A DNA stretch of 64,000 nt from Blautia hansenii (lineage in GTDB: Bacteria > Bacillota > Clostridia > Lachnospirales > Lachnospiraceae): assembly GCF_013304445.1 (NCBI RefSeq), contig NZ_JAAITA010000005.1:62001-126000 (forward strand), in the 5' to 3' direction. A program made the position numbers and the translations under genes. This document shows positions 35,748 through 44,815 of the stretch, piece by piece; the stretch's first letter is position 1; the number at the start of each line of letters is the position of its first letter. The notes under the pieces were generated by a model. The model saw only the letters and a program-made list of their open reading frames with translations. It did not search any database and was not told where the DNA came from.

Positions 35748-37926
35748 ATTCCTTAAACTGTCCTTTTTCAGCCTTTTTCACTGTATACATTGCTTTATCT
35801 GCCCGTTCCAGTAATTCTTCACAACTCCGTCCGTCTTCAGGATACCATGCAATTCCACCGGAAATACAAATGGAGTACTCCTGGTTTTCCTGTAACCGAA
35901 TCGTTGTATGTTTCAGCCGAACCTGCAGGCGTTCTATATAATGGCGAATTTCTTCTTTGCCGGAACAGCCATAGAAGAAAATACAGAATTCATCGCCCGC
36001 AAGACGGCATACCACCGCTGACTGGGGCACGCCCCGTTTCAGACATTCCGCCGCCGTTTGAATATACTGGTCTCCGCAGCCATGCCCGAAGGTATCGTTT
36101 ATATGTTTCAAGTTGTCCAGATCAATCATCACAAAAGCTGCTGTCTTTAATTGTTTTGGATTCTCAAACAGAACCCGGAGCCGTTCAAAGAAAGCCCGCC
36201 GGTTGTTCAGACCAATCAGTACATCATGATTTCTTTCGTATTCCATGCGTTTCAAGTCTAAAGTCTGCTTCGTCACATCTTCTACGAATCCGATGTAATA
36301 ATTTTCACTGTCCTTTACCATAGTACGGACAAAGCGATATTCTCCAGGGTGTTTTCCCGGAATCTGATACAGGGTTACTTCCCCTTCGGATTCCTTATAA
36401 ACCTCCAGTTCCTGAAAAATCTGCCAGAAATCTTCCATGCAAAGCTCTGTGGAATCCTTTGGAGGCAGCCCGAAAATTTCAAAAAACTTATCTGTTATAA
36501 ATACGGTCTTGTCCTTCCGGTTCACTTCAAATGCTGCAAGAGGAATATCAGCCATGTGAATAATATTAGAAAATTTATTCATAACCTGATTTAACCGTAT
36601 GCTTTGCTGTACCAATGCATTGGATAATTTGTCAATTTCCAGAATTCCCGTCTGCGTCAGAGTGAAGGGCTTCGTCAGCTTTATGGCCTCTACTTCATGC
36701 ACTAATTTCAGCACAGGTCTGGATATATAGATAATACCAATCACACCGCCAAGACCGCCAATCGCCACAGCCAGAACTGCAATCCAGGAAAACATCTTAA
36801 GCAGTCTGTCTGTAAACTGGAACAGGTCCTCTTCCCGGGCAATCCCCGCCAGAACCCATTTCTGTTCGTAAAACGGGCTGCTTTCATTGTACAGTTCCAG
36901 ATAGGTAATTTCCGCACACAACTGCTCTGACTGGCTATCTATATAGATTTGTCCGTCTTTTTTTGAAAATACGGTTTCTCCCCCCTGCGAAAAGGCGGAC
37001 ATGTAAGTATTTCCGGATAGCAGCACATTTTCTACAGTGCTTTCATCTCCTTTTTGAATTCCTATAAAATAAGAACCGTCCTTATTATCATCAATTAATT
37101 CCAGATAGGGAAGCAGCTTTTTAACGTATTCAGACATTAAGTCAATGCCCAGAACACCATAAACCGTCCCATCTTCTAAAACCAGGGGAACTGAATACGT
37201 TATGGCTTCTTTTTGCGCACAGTCATTTATCCCGGTATATCCCCAGTAACCAAAGTCCAGAATATCCCTCTCTTTTACATTTTCCGTATTTTTTGCAGCC
37301 TGATATGGCTCATACAAATAGGGCAGATAATCTCCGCACTGGGAAAAGTTAAATTTTGTTTTCCATCCTTCATCCGTAGAAAATTCCTGCTGCCGTATGA
37401 ACTCAGCCGGCGCATAACTCCACAACAAATCCTGATTGCGCTCCCACGCTCTTGATGCCGGGTCATAATCATGCAGATACAGCCCCGGTTTGTCTTCGTA
37501 TAGACCCTCCTGCTTCTTTTATTCCAGATTTTCTGTATTCAAAACCAGAAACGCACCTGTCACGCCATTGGAACGAACAAGAGAAATCAGCACATCACTG
37601 GTTTCTTTCAGCAAAGGCATACTGCTCTCAGAACTTTTGTCCAGACTGTCCAGTGAAATGCTTCCCGCATCCACCAGTTTCTGGGTCATATTGTTGATTT
37701 TCGTGGTGGAATCTTCTATATCTGCCCACCGCACACGCATTTTTTCTTCCAGATAATTTTTTCGGTTTACCACGCGTTCATGAAAAATGTTTCTCTCATT
37801 GGTTTGCATATACTCCAAAACATCTCCATGAATGACGTTATATCCGATTAACATTCCTTCAAAAACAAAAATCACCAGAAGTAATGCCACCATTTTAACC
37901 GCAATCGAAACCCCTCTTTTCTTCAT
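35695..37926 (-). pseudogene. dCACHE-GGDEF diguanylate cyclase interrupted by one TAA codon (pseudogene C)
   Basis: From 37926 (MKKRGVSIAVK, AGGAGG upstream) the frame gives a membrane helix and the first ~135 residues of a dCACHE sensor, then an in-frame TAA at 37519-37521. The same frame continues uninterrupted (KKQEGLYEDKPGLYLHDYDP) through the rest of the sensor, a second helix (IAVLAVAIGGLGGVIGIIYI), a HAMP/PAS-like region and a GGDEF domain with CRLAGDEF, which is an acceptable active-site variant. Only one base separates it from an intact gene of about 743 codons. It overlaps the HD-GYP regulator gene by 53 bases. Readthrough or an error in the sequence are alternatives. Confidence 0.85.
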
Positions 37927-37936
37927 GAGACGCCTC

Positions 37937-39376
37937 CTACAAAACCTCTTCCAGAGCCTGCTTTGTCTCTGTATACCATTCCTCAAATGCTTCTTCACTG
38001 ATAAAATCCGCTACGGCTTCTTCCAATGTCTTTCCTTCCTCCAGACGCTGTACTACAACCTGCCGGGCTTCTTTGGCCGAATCGCCTAATGCATACTCCA
38101 AAACACTGCGGGCATCTGTTCCATGCTCAAAGGCCTTTGTTGTATACAATTCATTATCCAGAATTTCTCCAATGGCTGTTTTCACAATGTCCATATTCAC
38201 GTCTGGATTTTCCCGTTCCTGTTTTTGAATTGTGCCCAGATTGTTGGCGCTTTTTTTCACCGGAAGATAGCCGGAAGAAAGCACAAACTGAAGGTTTTGT
38301 TCCTCCTGGGTAAACCATTTTAAAAATTCTACAGAAGCATACACTTCTTTTTCTCCGGTATCTGTCACTACCATGCCGGCGCCCTGCTGAACGGCCACGG
38401 AACCTCCGCCTTCAAATTCCGGCGCCTGCAGCACTTCCAAATCAATGGGGTATGTCAAAGTATCGCTGATTGTCACCTCTTCCGGGAAAAACATAGCCCC
38501 TGAAGAAGAGCCTACAAACGCTAAAATATTTCCGGTCTTCACATCATCGCTGCGAAAACTTCCTGACGCTGCAAAATAGCCCTTCACAAAAGGAACGTAA
38601 TAGTTTTCCCACAGCTTTTTCATCACATCTTTATCAAAATTTAAGGTAACTGTTCCGTTTTCTACGGAAAAAATCTCCACGCCCTGCTGCATGGCGCCTA
38701 TAATCATATAATTCGCCATGGCATCGCGGCCAAAAAACGCTTTTCCGTCATTCTTTTCAGGCGTCAGGCCGTCCGTCCATTCATAATAATCCTGTGCCGT
38801 TTTTGTAACGCCTTCCATGGTAGCTAACTGACTCTCGTCAGCGCCTGTTGCCTCTGCAAACTTCTGCCAGTCTGTCTTATTCATCACAAATACTTCCGTG
38901 GATTTTGCTATGGGAAAGATTTTTAATGCATCTTTTCCCGAAAGAACCCCTTCTTCTATGTAACTTTCCACATAGGTATCCAATTCCTGCTGTGTAAAAT
39001 ACGGCTTTAGATCCACAACCAGGCCCATTTTGTCAATTTCATATGCTGTATCCGCATATGCTGCAAAAATGTTGGGCATGGAACCTGCGCCCGCCTTTCG
39101 CTCCGCTGCATCCAGTACTGCCTGTTCCAGACTGCTGACATTTCCCTGACTCTTGCCTTCCACCACAATTCCTTTTTCCTGTCCTATTGTTTCATTAAAC
39201 TCCTGAACCAGCTTGTCAAAGGCTTTTAGCTGCGGACCGTTGTAATAATGCCATATGGTTACGGTAACCGGCTCTTTGGGATTTAACGGACTTTCTTCCT
39301 CTTTCGCCTTGCCGCAGCCGCTAAGCAGCAGGCAGACAGCCAGTCCGCAGCCTATTCCTTTTTGCATTCTTTTCAT
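37937..39376 (-). CDS. Extracellular sugar-binding-type lipoprotein
   Basis: About 479 residues, an ABC-type family 1 solute-binding protein. The signal peptide MKRMQKGIGCGLAVCLLLSG is followed by a lipobox cysteine. VTIWHYYNGPQLKAFDKLVQ and EFNETIGQEKGIVVE are the usual opening strands, and VAVQQGAGMVVTDTGEKEVY and EFLKWFTQEEQN sit near the C-terminus. No permease or ATPase genes accompany it. It lies instead between an HPt protein and a dCACHE-GGDEF gene, so it probably serves as a ligand sensor for the signalling locus. The start may also be a GTG at 39382, overlapping the HPt stop. Confidence 0.85.
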   Translation of the reverse strand: MKRMQKGIGCGLAVCLLLSGCGKAKEEESPLNPKEPVTVTIWHYYNGPQLKAFDKLVQEFNETIGQEKGIVVEGKSQGNVSSLEQAVLDAAERKAGAGSMPNIFAAYADTAYEIDKMGLVVDLKPYFTQQELDTYVESYIEEGVLSGKDALKIFPIAKSTEVFVMNKTDWQKFAEATGADESQLATMEGVTKTAQDYYEWTDGLTPEKNDGKAFFGRDAMANYMIIGAMQQGVEIFSVENGTVTLNFDKDVMKKLWENYYVPFVKGYFAASGSFRSDDVKTGNILAFVGSSSGAMFFPEEVTISDTLTYPIDLEVLQAPEFEGGGSVAVQQGAGMVVTDTGEKEVYASVEFLKWFTQEEQNLQFVLSSGYLPVKKSANNLGTIQKQERENPDVNMDIVKTAIGEILDNELYTTKAFEHGTDARSVLEYALGDSAKEARQVVVQRLEEGKTLEEAVADFISEEAFEEWYTETKQALEEVL

Positions 39377-39378
39377 TG

Positions 39379-39735
39379 TCACTTTCCCGCTCTGTATTTT
39401 TCAATCGTACGGATAGCAGTTGTATATTCTGTCTTTACCTGTTCAAATTGTACATATGCTGTGGAATCCAATGCCTTGCGCAAAGAATCCGTCAGTTCTG
39501 CACTTGCTTCCCCCAGCTTTGTAAACCCCAGATTCTGACTGATTCCTTTTAATGTGTGCGCTGCCTGAAAAGCCTGCTGGTGATTGTGCATCTCCAGCCC
39601 TTCCTGCAGTTGTCCAAAGGAAGGATCTTCCAAAAACTTCAGCACAATTCTTTCTATCAGTTTTTCACTGCACAGCCGCTGCATGGTTCCCTGATAATCT
39701 GCCCCCATTTCGCCATAACACTCTGCTAAATTCAT
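39379..39735 (-). CDS. Stand-alone HPt phosphotransfer protein
   Basis: A 118-residue four-helix HPt domain with the phospho-acceptor in AFQAAHTLKGISQNLGF (H60). It would carry phosphate from the receiver domain of the hybrid kinase encoded upstream to the HD-GYP response regulator encoded downstream. AGAGG stands before the ATG. It has its own promoter and is the first gene of the signalling transcript. Confidence 0.9.
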   Translation of the reverse strand: MNLAECYGEMGADYQGTMQRLCSEKLIERIVLKFLEDPSFGQLQEGLEMHNHQQAFQAAHTLKGISQNLGFTKLGEASAELTDSLRKALDSTAYVQFEQVKTEYTTAIRTIEKYRAGK

Positions 39736-39764
39736 ACGCTTTCCTCTTTTCCATATGATTTAAA

Positions 39765-39793
39765 ATTATAGTATAACCAGCTTTTATTGTCTA
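39765..39793 (-). promoter_or_regulatory. Promoter of the HPt-led signalling operon
   Basis: TAGACA (39793-39788) and TATAAT (39770-39765) on the minus strand with a 17-base spacer, about 30 bases before the HPt start. Confidence 0.7.
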
Positions 39794-39835
39794 CTTCTTA
39801 CACCCTGTGCAAAGAAATGTTTCCGCAAAAATACA

Positions 39836-39887
39836 ATTCTCCCGACAGACCTTATTTTCACTGCTTTCCATTGTCTGTCAGGAGAAT
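39836..39887 (-). terminator. Terminator after the hybrid kinase gene
   Basis: ATTCTCCCGACAGAC and GTCTGTCAGGAGAAT form a 15-base stem with one mismatch; T-rich sequence follows on both strands. It separates the kinase transcript from the HPt promoter. Confidence 0.8.
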
Positions 39888-39891
39888 CTTT

Positions 39892-42453
39892 TTATTTCTG
39901 CTTTTTATATTGAGTTAAAATTGCAAACAGCTGATTGGCATCCAGTGGCTTGGATACATGCTGATTCATGCCTGCTTCTCTTGTCTTTTTCCGGTCCTCC
40001 TCAAAGGCATTGGCAGATAAAGCAATCATGGGAATGGTTTTTGCATCTTCTCTTGAAAGCTTCCGGATTTCTTTTGCTGCCTGCAGTCCATCCATCACAG
40101 GCATCATGACATCCATGATAATGCAGTCCATCTCCCCTGGTTCTGATTTTTCAAAAATTTCCAACGCTTCCGCCCCGTTTGCCGCACAGGTAACTTCCAC
40201 CTTTCCTTCCTCCAGCACATACTGGGCAATTTCCCGATTCAATTCATTGTCCTCTGCCAACAATACATGCATACCGGCCACGTCAAAGGACTGGCCCTCC
40301 TCCACAGATTCTTTGTTTTCCTGCCTGTTTATCTCAAAAGGCAGCCGTACAAAAAAGCAGCTTCCCTCGCCTATCTGACTGCTCAAACGGATGGTGCCGC
40401 CCATCTGGTCTACCAGTTTTTTTGTAATCGCCATACCAAGCCCGGTTCCCGCATAAGAAGTTCTGGCGCCCTGGGTTTCCTGGGTAAAGGCCTCGAAAAT
40501 ATGCTTCTGAAACTCTTCTTTCATGCCGATTCCCGTATCTTTGATTTCAAATTCCAGCCAGACTGTGTTCTCACATCCCTGTGTCTCTTTTGTCAGGATT
40601 TGAACACTTCCGCATTCTTTGTTATATTTGATGGCATTTCCTATAATATTGATTAATATCTGCCTCAGCTGCAGCGGACAGCCCCTGAGTCTGGCATATC
40701 CAATTTCTTCCCGGCGGTCCTGGATTTTTATCTGCTGGAGCTGTGCCTGTGGAAGCAGGATGGACATACAATGATCCAGTACTTCGTGAATATCGAAGGT
40801 TTCCTCCACTCTGGTCTGTTTCCCGCTTTCCAGTCTGGACAAGTCCAGCACATCATTGACCAGGGAAAGGAGATGCTCTGCTGACTGGCGAATTTTCCGG
40901 CGGCACTCTTTCTGTCTGCTGATGTCTTCTTCCTCGTTTTCCGCAATCGTCAAAAGCCCCAGAATTCCATTAATGGGTGTACGGATATCATGGGACATAT
41001 GAGACAGAAATTCCGTCTTAACCTTGTTGGCCTGCTGTGCCTCTTGCAAAGCCTCTTTTAAAAGTTCTTCCCGGTCCTGCTTGTCTTTAACCGTATCCGT
41101 TACATCCTGCCAGTATCCGCTGAGACGATAGCCGCTGCCCGGAAAATTTTTCTTACTGGAAACACCCAGCCGAAAATACATCTGTTCTTTTTTTCCATAG
41201 CTGCAGGGATAGACAATTTCCTGAAAACCGTTGGCAATGCTGCGTTTCAGCACTTCCATGACTTCCCCTCTATATTTTTCATCAATTCCGGACACCCAAT
41301 CCCTAAAACAGTTGAAAGAAAGCTCTTCTTCGGGAATTCCCATCAGTTTATGCAGCGTCCTGTCTCCATGCATAACCGGCGCTTTTCCCTCTTCCCAGCG
41401 AAGACTCCAAAGCCCGGTCTGGGAGCCGGCCAAAGTTTCCTGCACCTGCTCCAGCGTCTCCCGGCGAGAATCTTCTTTTTCATCCATCAAAGCATCAATA
41501 TTTCTCGCCCCCATAACGACAACGGTTTCATCCAGGGTTTTGCTTATATCACAAAAGCAAAATTCAAAATGCCTCTGTCTATCTGCTCTCTCCTTAATAC
41601 AATACCGGAACGACACTCTTCCTGTTTCTCTCACCAGCCGTTTCAGCCGCTTTCTCTCTGTCATATAGCGAACAAATCCCGCATCGTTTTCTGAAACCCA
41701 GCGTTCTATGTACTGGCTGATAGCCACATCATATATTTGATTGGTGAACGAAATTTCCGATACCGTTTTCGGCAAGGTATCCGTCATTCGGTAAATGTCG
41801 TATTTTCCCGTATCCAGATTTACAATATAAATGGAGTTATAATCTTCGCAGAGTGCATTTAAAATTTCATTGTTCATCTCCAATTCATGGCTCATTTCAT
41901 TTAACTGCTCCTGCATTTCCAAACGGGCCTGTATGTTTTCTTTCTGTTCCTTTTCCCTGGTAATATCAATAAAAACACCAGTAAACAGACGGGGGTTTCC
42001 TTTCTCCCACCGCAGTGTTTCTCCAATGGCATGAAACCAGCGATACCCCTGATACCTTGTCTTCAGACGGTAAATGACGTCATATTTCCCTCCGCATTTT
42101 ACCGCATGCCAGTAAGCCTCCAATGTAGATTCCCGGTCCTCCGGATGCAGCAATTCAGTCCAGGAATCCAGTCTATCGGGAAAATCCATCCTATTCTCAT
42201 ATCCAAGCATAAAGCGGAATTCCTGACTCCACACAACTTTTGTTATTTCCCCCTGATGATTAAAATGCATCGTCCACATACCCGAAGAAATCAGCTGATG
42301 CACCATTTTGGCCTTTCGCTCTTCCTCCATAATTAACGTATTAATTTCCTCTATTAATTGCTGACAGTCTCCCTCTCCCCGAAAAGGAATGGGGGCTATC
42401 ACCGAAGTCTCTCTCATATTCTGCAGGCATCTGATAATCTCTTTTAACTCCAT
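39892..42453 (-). CDS. Cytosolic hybrid sensor histidine kinase (PAS-HisKA-HATPase-REC)
   Basis: An 853-residue hybrid kinase with no membrane helix. A PAS fold with PAC motif spans residues ~60-168 (LHPEDRESTLEAYWHAV), a GAF/PAS-like middle follows (200-320), and a second PAS lies near 340-455. The HisKA motif is FLSHMSHDIRTPINGI (H488). The ATPase domain has NAIKYN, DTGIGMKEEF and GTGLGMAITKKLV. The C-terminal receiver has MDVMMPVMDG. The layout calls for a separate HPt protein, which is the next gene. How a soluble kinase senses the outside is unclear; an internal ligand or the neighbouring proteins may supply the signal. Confidence 0.93.
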   Translation of the reverse strand: MELKEIIRCLQNMRETSVIAPIPFRGEGDCQQLIEEINTLIMEEERKAKMVHQLISSGMWTMHFNHQGEITKVVWSQEFRFMLGYENRMDFPDRLDSWTELLHPEDRESTLEAYWHAVKCGGKYDVIYRLKTRYQGYRWFHAIGETLRWEKGNPRLFTGVFIDITREKEQKENIQARLEMQEQLNEMSHELEMNNEILNALCEDYNSIYIVNLDTGKYDIYRMTDTLPKTVSEISFTNQIYDVAISQYIERWVSENDAGFVRYMTERKRLKRLVRETGRVSFRYCIKERADRQRHFEFCFCDISKTLDETVVVMGARNIDALMDEKEDSRRETLEQVQETLAGSQTGLWSLRWEEGKAPVMHGDRTLHKLMGIPEEELSFNCFRDWVSGIDEKYRGEVMEVLKRSIANGFQEIVYPCSYGKKEQMYFRLGVSSKKNFPGSGYRLSGYWQDVTDTVKDKQDREELLKEALQEAQQANKVKTEFLSHMSHDIRTPINGILGLLTIAENEEEDISRQKECRRKIRQSAEHLLSLVNDVLDLSRLESGKQTRVEETFDIHEVLDHCMSILLPQAQLQQIKIQDRREEIGYARLRGCPLQLRQILINIIGNAIKYNKECGSVQILTKETQGCENTVWLEFEIKDTGIGMKEEFQKHIFEAFTQETQGARTSYAGTGLGMAITKKLVDQMGGTIRLSSQIGEGSCFFVRLPFEINRQENKESVEEGQSFDVAGMHVLLAEDNELNREIAQYVLEEGKVEVTCAANGAEALEIFEKSEPGEMDCIIMDVMMPVMDGLQAAKEIRKLSREDAKTIPMIALSANAFEEDRKKTREAGMNQHVSKPLDANQLFAILTQYKKQK

Positions 42454-42505
42454 AGCAGTCCCTTTCCTAAAAACTTGTTTCTCAAAATATCACGGTTCGG
42501 TTGCC

Positions 42506-42534
42506 ATTTTACGTCATAGCCTGCCCTTATGCAA
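42506..42534 (-). promoter_or_regulatory. Promoter of the hybrid kinase gene
   Basis: TTGCAT (42534-42529) and TAAAAT (42511-42506) on the minus strand, 17 bases apart, about 50 bases before the start codon. Confidence 0.6.
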
Positions 42535-42545
42535 GAAAAATCTTT

Positions 42546-43379
42546 CTACAGGTATTCCACTGCAAATCCGCTGTCCAAAGCATATTTCTCCACGCTTCCG
42601 CCCTTTCTGCAGCGGATGGTGGTACTTTTATTTACAATCCACTCTCCGATTTCCTCCGGCTCACCTAAAATCTCCAATACCTTTAGTCTGCCGCAGCCGT
42701 GAAAGGCCCATTTTCCTATTTTCTTTACCGAAGATGGAATCCTTGCTTTTTCCAGTGTTTTGCTTTTCAAAAAAGCGCTGTCTCCGATTTCTTCCAGGGA
42801 ATCCGGAAATTCTACTTTATCCATTCCAGTCCAGTAAAAGGCTTCCCTGCCGATTTTTTTCAGTCCCTGTGCCGGAAATACCACTTTTTTTAAGTTGACG
42901 CAGCGGTAAAAGGCCCTGTCTTCTATGATTTCCATACCTTCCGGAAGACAGATTTTCTCCATACTTTCACATTCCTGAAAGGTTCCTGCCTCCAGCTTTC
43001 GGAGTCTTCCGCTTTCCAGTTCCACTTTTTCCAGACGTTTGCACTGGGCAAAAGACGACTTTCCAAGAATCTCCAGCTTATCCGAAAACACGGCTTCTTT
43101 TAAGCGGATACAGCCGGAAAAGGCTTCTTTTCGGATTTGGGCAACTTCTCCCAGATTAATATTTTTAAGTCCGGTACAGTGATAAAAACTCTGATTTCCA
43201 ATTACAGCCAGGGTATCCGGAATTTCCGCCTGTTTCACCTTTACATTATTCTTCATGGCCTGGTCCTGAATACTGCGGTAGCAATCGTCCAGTATCAGCA
43301 CCTTTCCCTTAAAATTTTTCCCCGATTCTCTGTCGAAAACATCCTTTTCTCTTGCTCTCCATGTCAGTGTCCTTCCCAT
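42546..43379 (-). CDS. Leucine-rich-repeat (LRR_5, BspA-like) protein without signal peptide
   Basis: About 277 residues. From residue ~50 onward it is built of BspA-type repeats of ~23 residues (IPDTLAVIGNQSFYHCTGLK, FPDSLEEIGDSAFLKSKTLE, IPSSVKKIGKWAFHGCGRLK). Such repeats usually mediate binding at the cell surface, yet no signal peptide or anchor is visible here, so it is probably cytosolic. I chose 43379 (MGRTLTWRARE) because AGGGGAAGG lies upstream. It stands alone between the ECF operon and the hybrid kinase. Binding partner unknown. Confidence 0.8.
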   Translation of the reverse strand: MGRTLTWRAREKDVFDRESGKNFKGKVLILDDCYRSIQDQAMKNNVKVKQAEIPDTLAVIGNQSFYHCTGLKNINLGEVAQIRKEAFSGCIRLKEAVFSDKLEILGKSSFAQCKRLEKVELESGRLRKLEAGTFQECESMEKICLPEGMEIIEDRAFYRCVNLKKVVFPAQGLKKIGREAFYWTGMDKVEFPDSLEEIGDSAFLKSKTLEKARIPSSVKKIGKWAFHGCGRLKVLEILGEPEEIGEWIVNKSTTIRCRKGGSVEKYALDSGFAVEYL

Positions 43380-43471
43380 TGTACCTTCCCCTGCTTTCTT
43401 TTTCATTTTCCCATTCTCTATTTAAAACTTTAGCACAAAAATATGCTGCACTCAATGACTTTCACACCCCT

Positions 43472-44815
43472 TTACACTTCTAAAATTCCATACTTCTTTC
43501 GGATTCTGTCCAATTTCCGTTCCATGGGAATGGTCAGAAAGAACAGAAAAATCACGGTAGATGTTCCGTGTATCACATTAAACGGAAATCCGGTGGCATA
43601 AGAGGCTGCAAAAGCCTGCCAGGACAAATCCTGTCCCACCATAGTCACAGATGCCGTATCCATGAAAAATCCGTAAATAATCAGCGTAGACAGCCCGCCG
43701 TAAATGCAGAGCAGAATTTTATGTCTCCACTCCTTTTTCCGGCTGCCGCTTCTTTTTCCGGGACTGCGAAACAAAAGACCTGCCAGAAACCCTATGATTC
43801 CAAAGGAAAACATCTGCCAGGGCGTCCACGGTCCCTGCCCGAAAAAGAAGTTGGACACAAACCCCGCCATAGCCCCTGTGAGAAATCCGGCTTCTGCCCC
43901 AAGTCCCACACCGGCCAGAATCACAATGGCCGCCACAGGTTTAAACTGGGGCAGCATAAAAAACGCCATGCGCCCTGCCACGGCAATAGCTGCCATCACC
44001 GCAATGAGCAGGATTTCCCTGGCCTGGGGCTTTCGCTCTTCAAATACCATGAAAAAAGGTATCATAGCCAGTCCGATGATACACAGGGAAATAAAAATTT
44101 CACTTCTGTCATTGAGGAAAAAAATCCCGAAAAAGATGACAAAAGGAATGGCTACAAGAATCAGCACCATGGCAGTCAGCGTTCTTTTCCCCACTCCCCG
44201 GTCTTTCTTCACACTGCGCTCTATGTACTTCTGGACTTCATATTCCGCCTGGGTATCCAGAAGCTTTCCTGCCCAAATGAGCATAAGCACAGACAGAATC
44301 AGCTGCGCATACTGCCAGGCCGTCAGTTGAATATAACTGTGTATCGTCAGATTGATGAAATTGCTCTCTCTTCCCATTCTTTCGTTGATAAAAAGATTGG
44401 CCGCTCCTATGCAGCAAAAAGCCGCCACGGCCATAAGACTGCTCCAGACAAAGGCAAATCTTACATACCCCAGGCTCTTTTTCTTCATTGTATAAGAAAG
44501 AACCCCGCACAGAACCATGAAAAGAATCAAAAGCCCTGCCGCGCCCTTCAGTCCCATGCTGATTTTATGCAGCATTTCCAGTTCTCCTGCCTCAAACAAT
44601 TCCATGCGCATCCTGCCGCCCATTTCAATACTGGTTTGTATGTTTTTTACACACTGCTCCATCTCCCAGAAGGTATACGTCACCGGAAGCTGGGAATATT
44701 TCAGCACAGGTATGGAAATCCACGGAAAAAAGGAGGCGCACAGACTTACAAAAAGACTGACGTATAAGGGCAGCATAGCCCTGGTATCTACTCCGGTTGC
44801 CTGCTTCTTTGACAT
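43472..44815 (-). CDS. ECF transporter S component with long N-terminal membrane extension
   Basis: A 447-residue integral membrane protein. The last ~190 residues are the ECF substrate-binding S component (ILLIAVMAAIAVAGRMAFFM, GLGAEAGFLTGAMAGFVSNF, GPWTPWQMFSFGIIGFLAGL). The first ~230 residues contain about five further helices plus a large loop after helix 1, an extension not usual for S components (typically ~180-220 residues). It overlaps the ATPase gene by 28 bases and is the last gene of an operon that starts at a cobalamin riboswitch. A corrinoid is therefore the predicted substrate. Direct ligand residues cannot be named. Confidence 0.82.
   Translation of the reverse strand: MSKKQATGVDTRAMLPLYVSLFVSLCASFFPWISIPVLKYSQLPVTYTFWEMEQCVKNIQTSIEMGGRMRMELFEAGELEMLHKISMGLKGAAGLLILFMVLCGVLSYTMKKKSLGYVRFAFVWSSLMAVAAFCCIGAANLFINERMGRESNFINLTIHSYIQLTAWQYAQLILSVLMLIWAGKLLDTQAEYEVQKYIERSVKKDRGVGKRTLTAMVLILVAIPFVIFFGIFFLNDRSEIFISLCIIGLAMIPFFMVFEERKPQAREILLIAVMAAIAVAGRMAFFMLPQFKPVAAIVILAGVGLGAEAGFLTGAMAGFVSNFFFGQGPWTPWQMFSFGIIGFLAGLLFRSPGKRSGSRKKEWRHKILLCIYGGLSTLIIYGFFMDTASVTMVGQDLSWQAFAASYATGFPFNVIHGTSTVIFLFFLTIPMERKLDRIRKKYGILEV

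Noticed and set aside
37937-39376. A sugar ABC importer
   Set aside because: Only a binding protein is present; there are no permease or ATPase genes nearby, and the neighbours are signalling genes.
43568-44767. A 399-residue plus-strand open frame opposite the S component gene
   Set aside because: Rich in histidine, arginine and proline with no domain; it mirrors the codons of the real minus-strand membrane protein, which has family motifs and operon overlaps.
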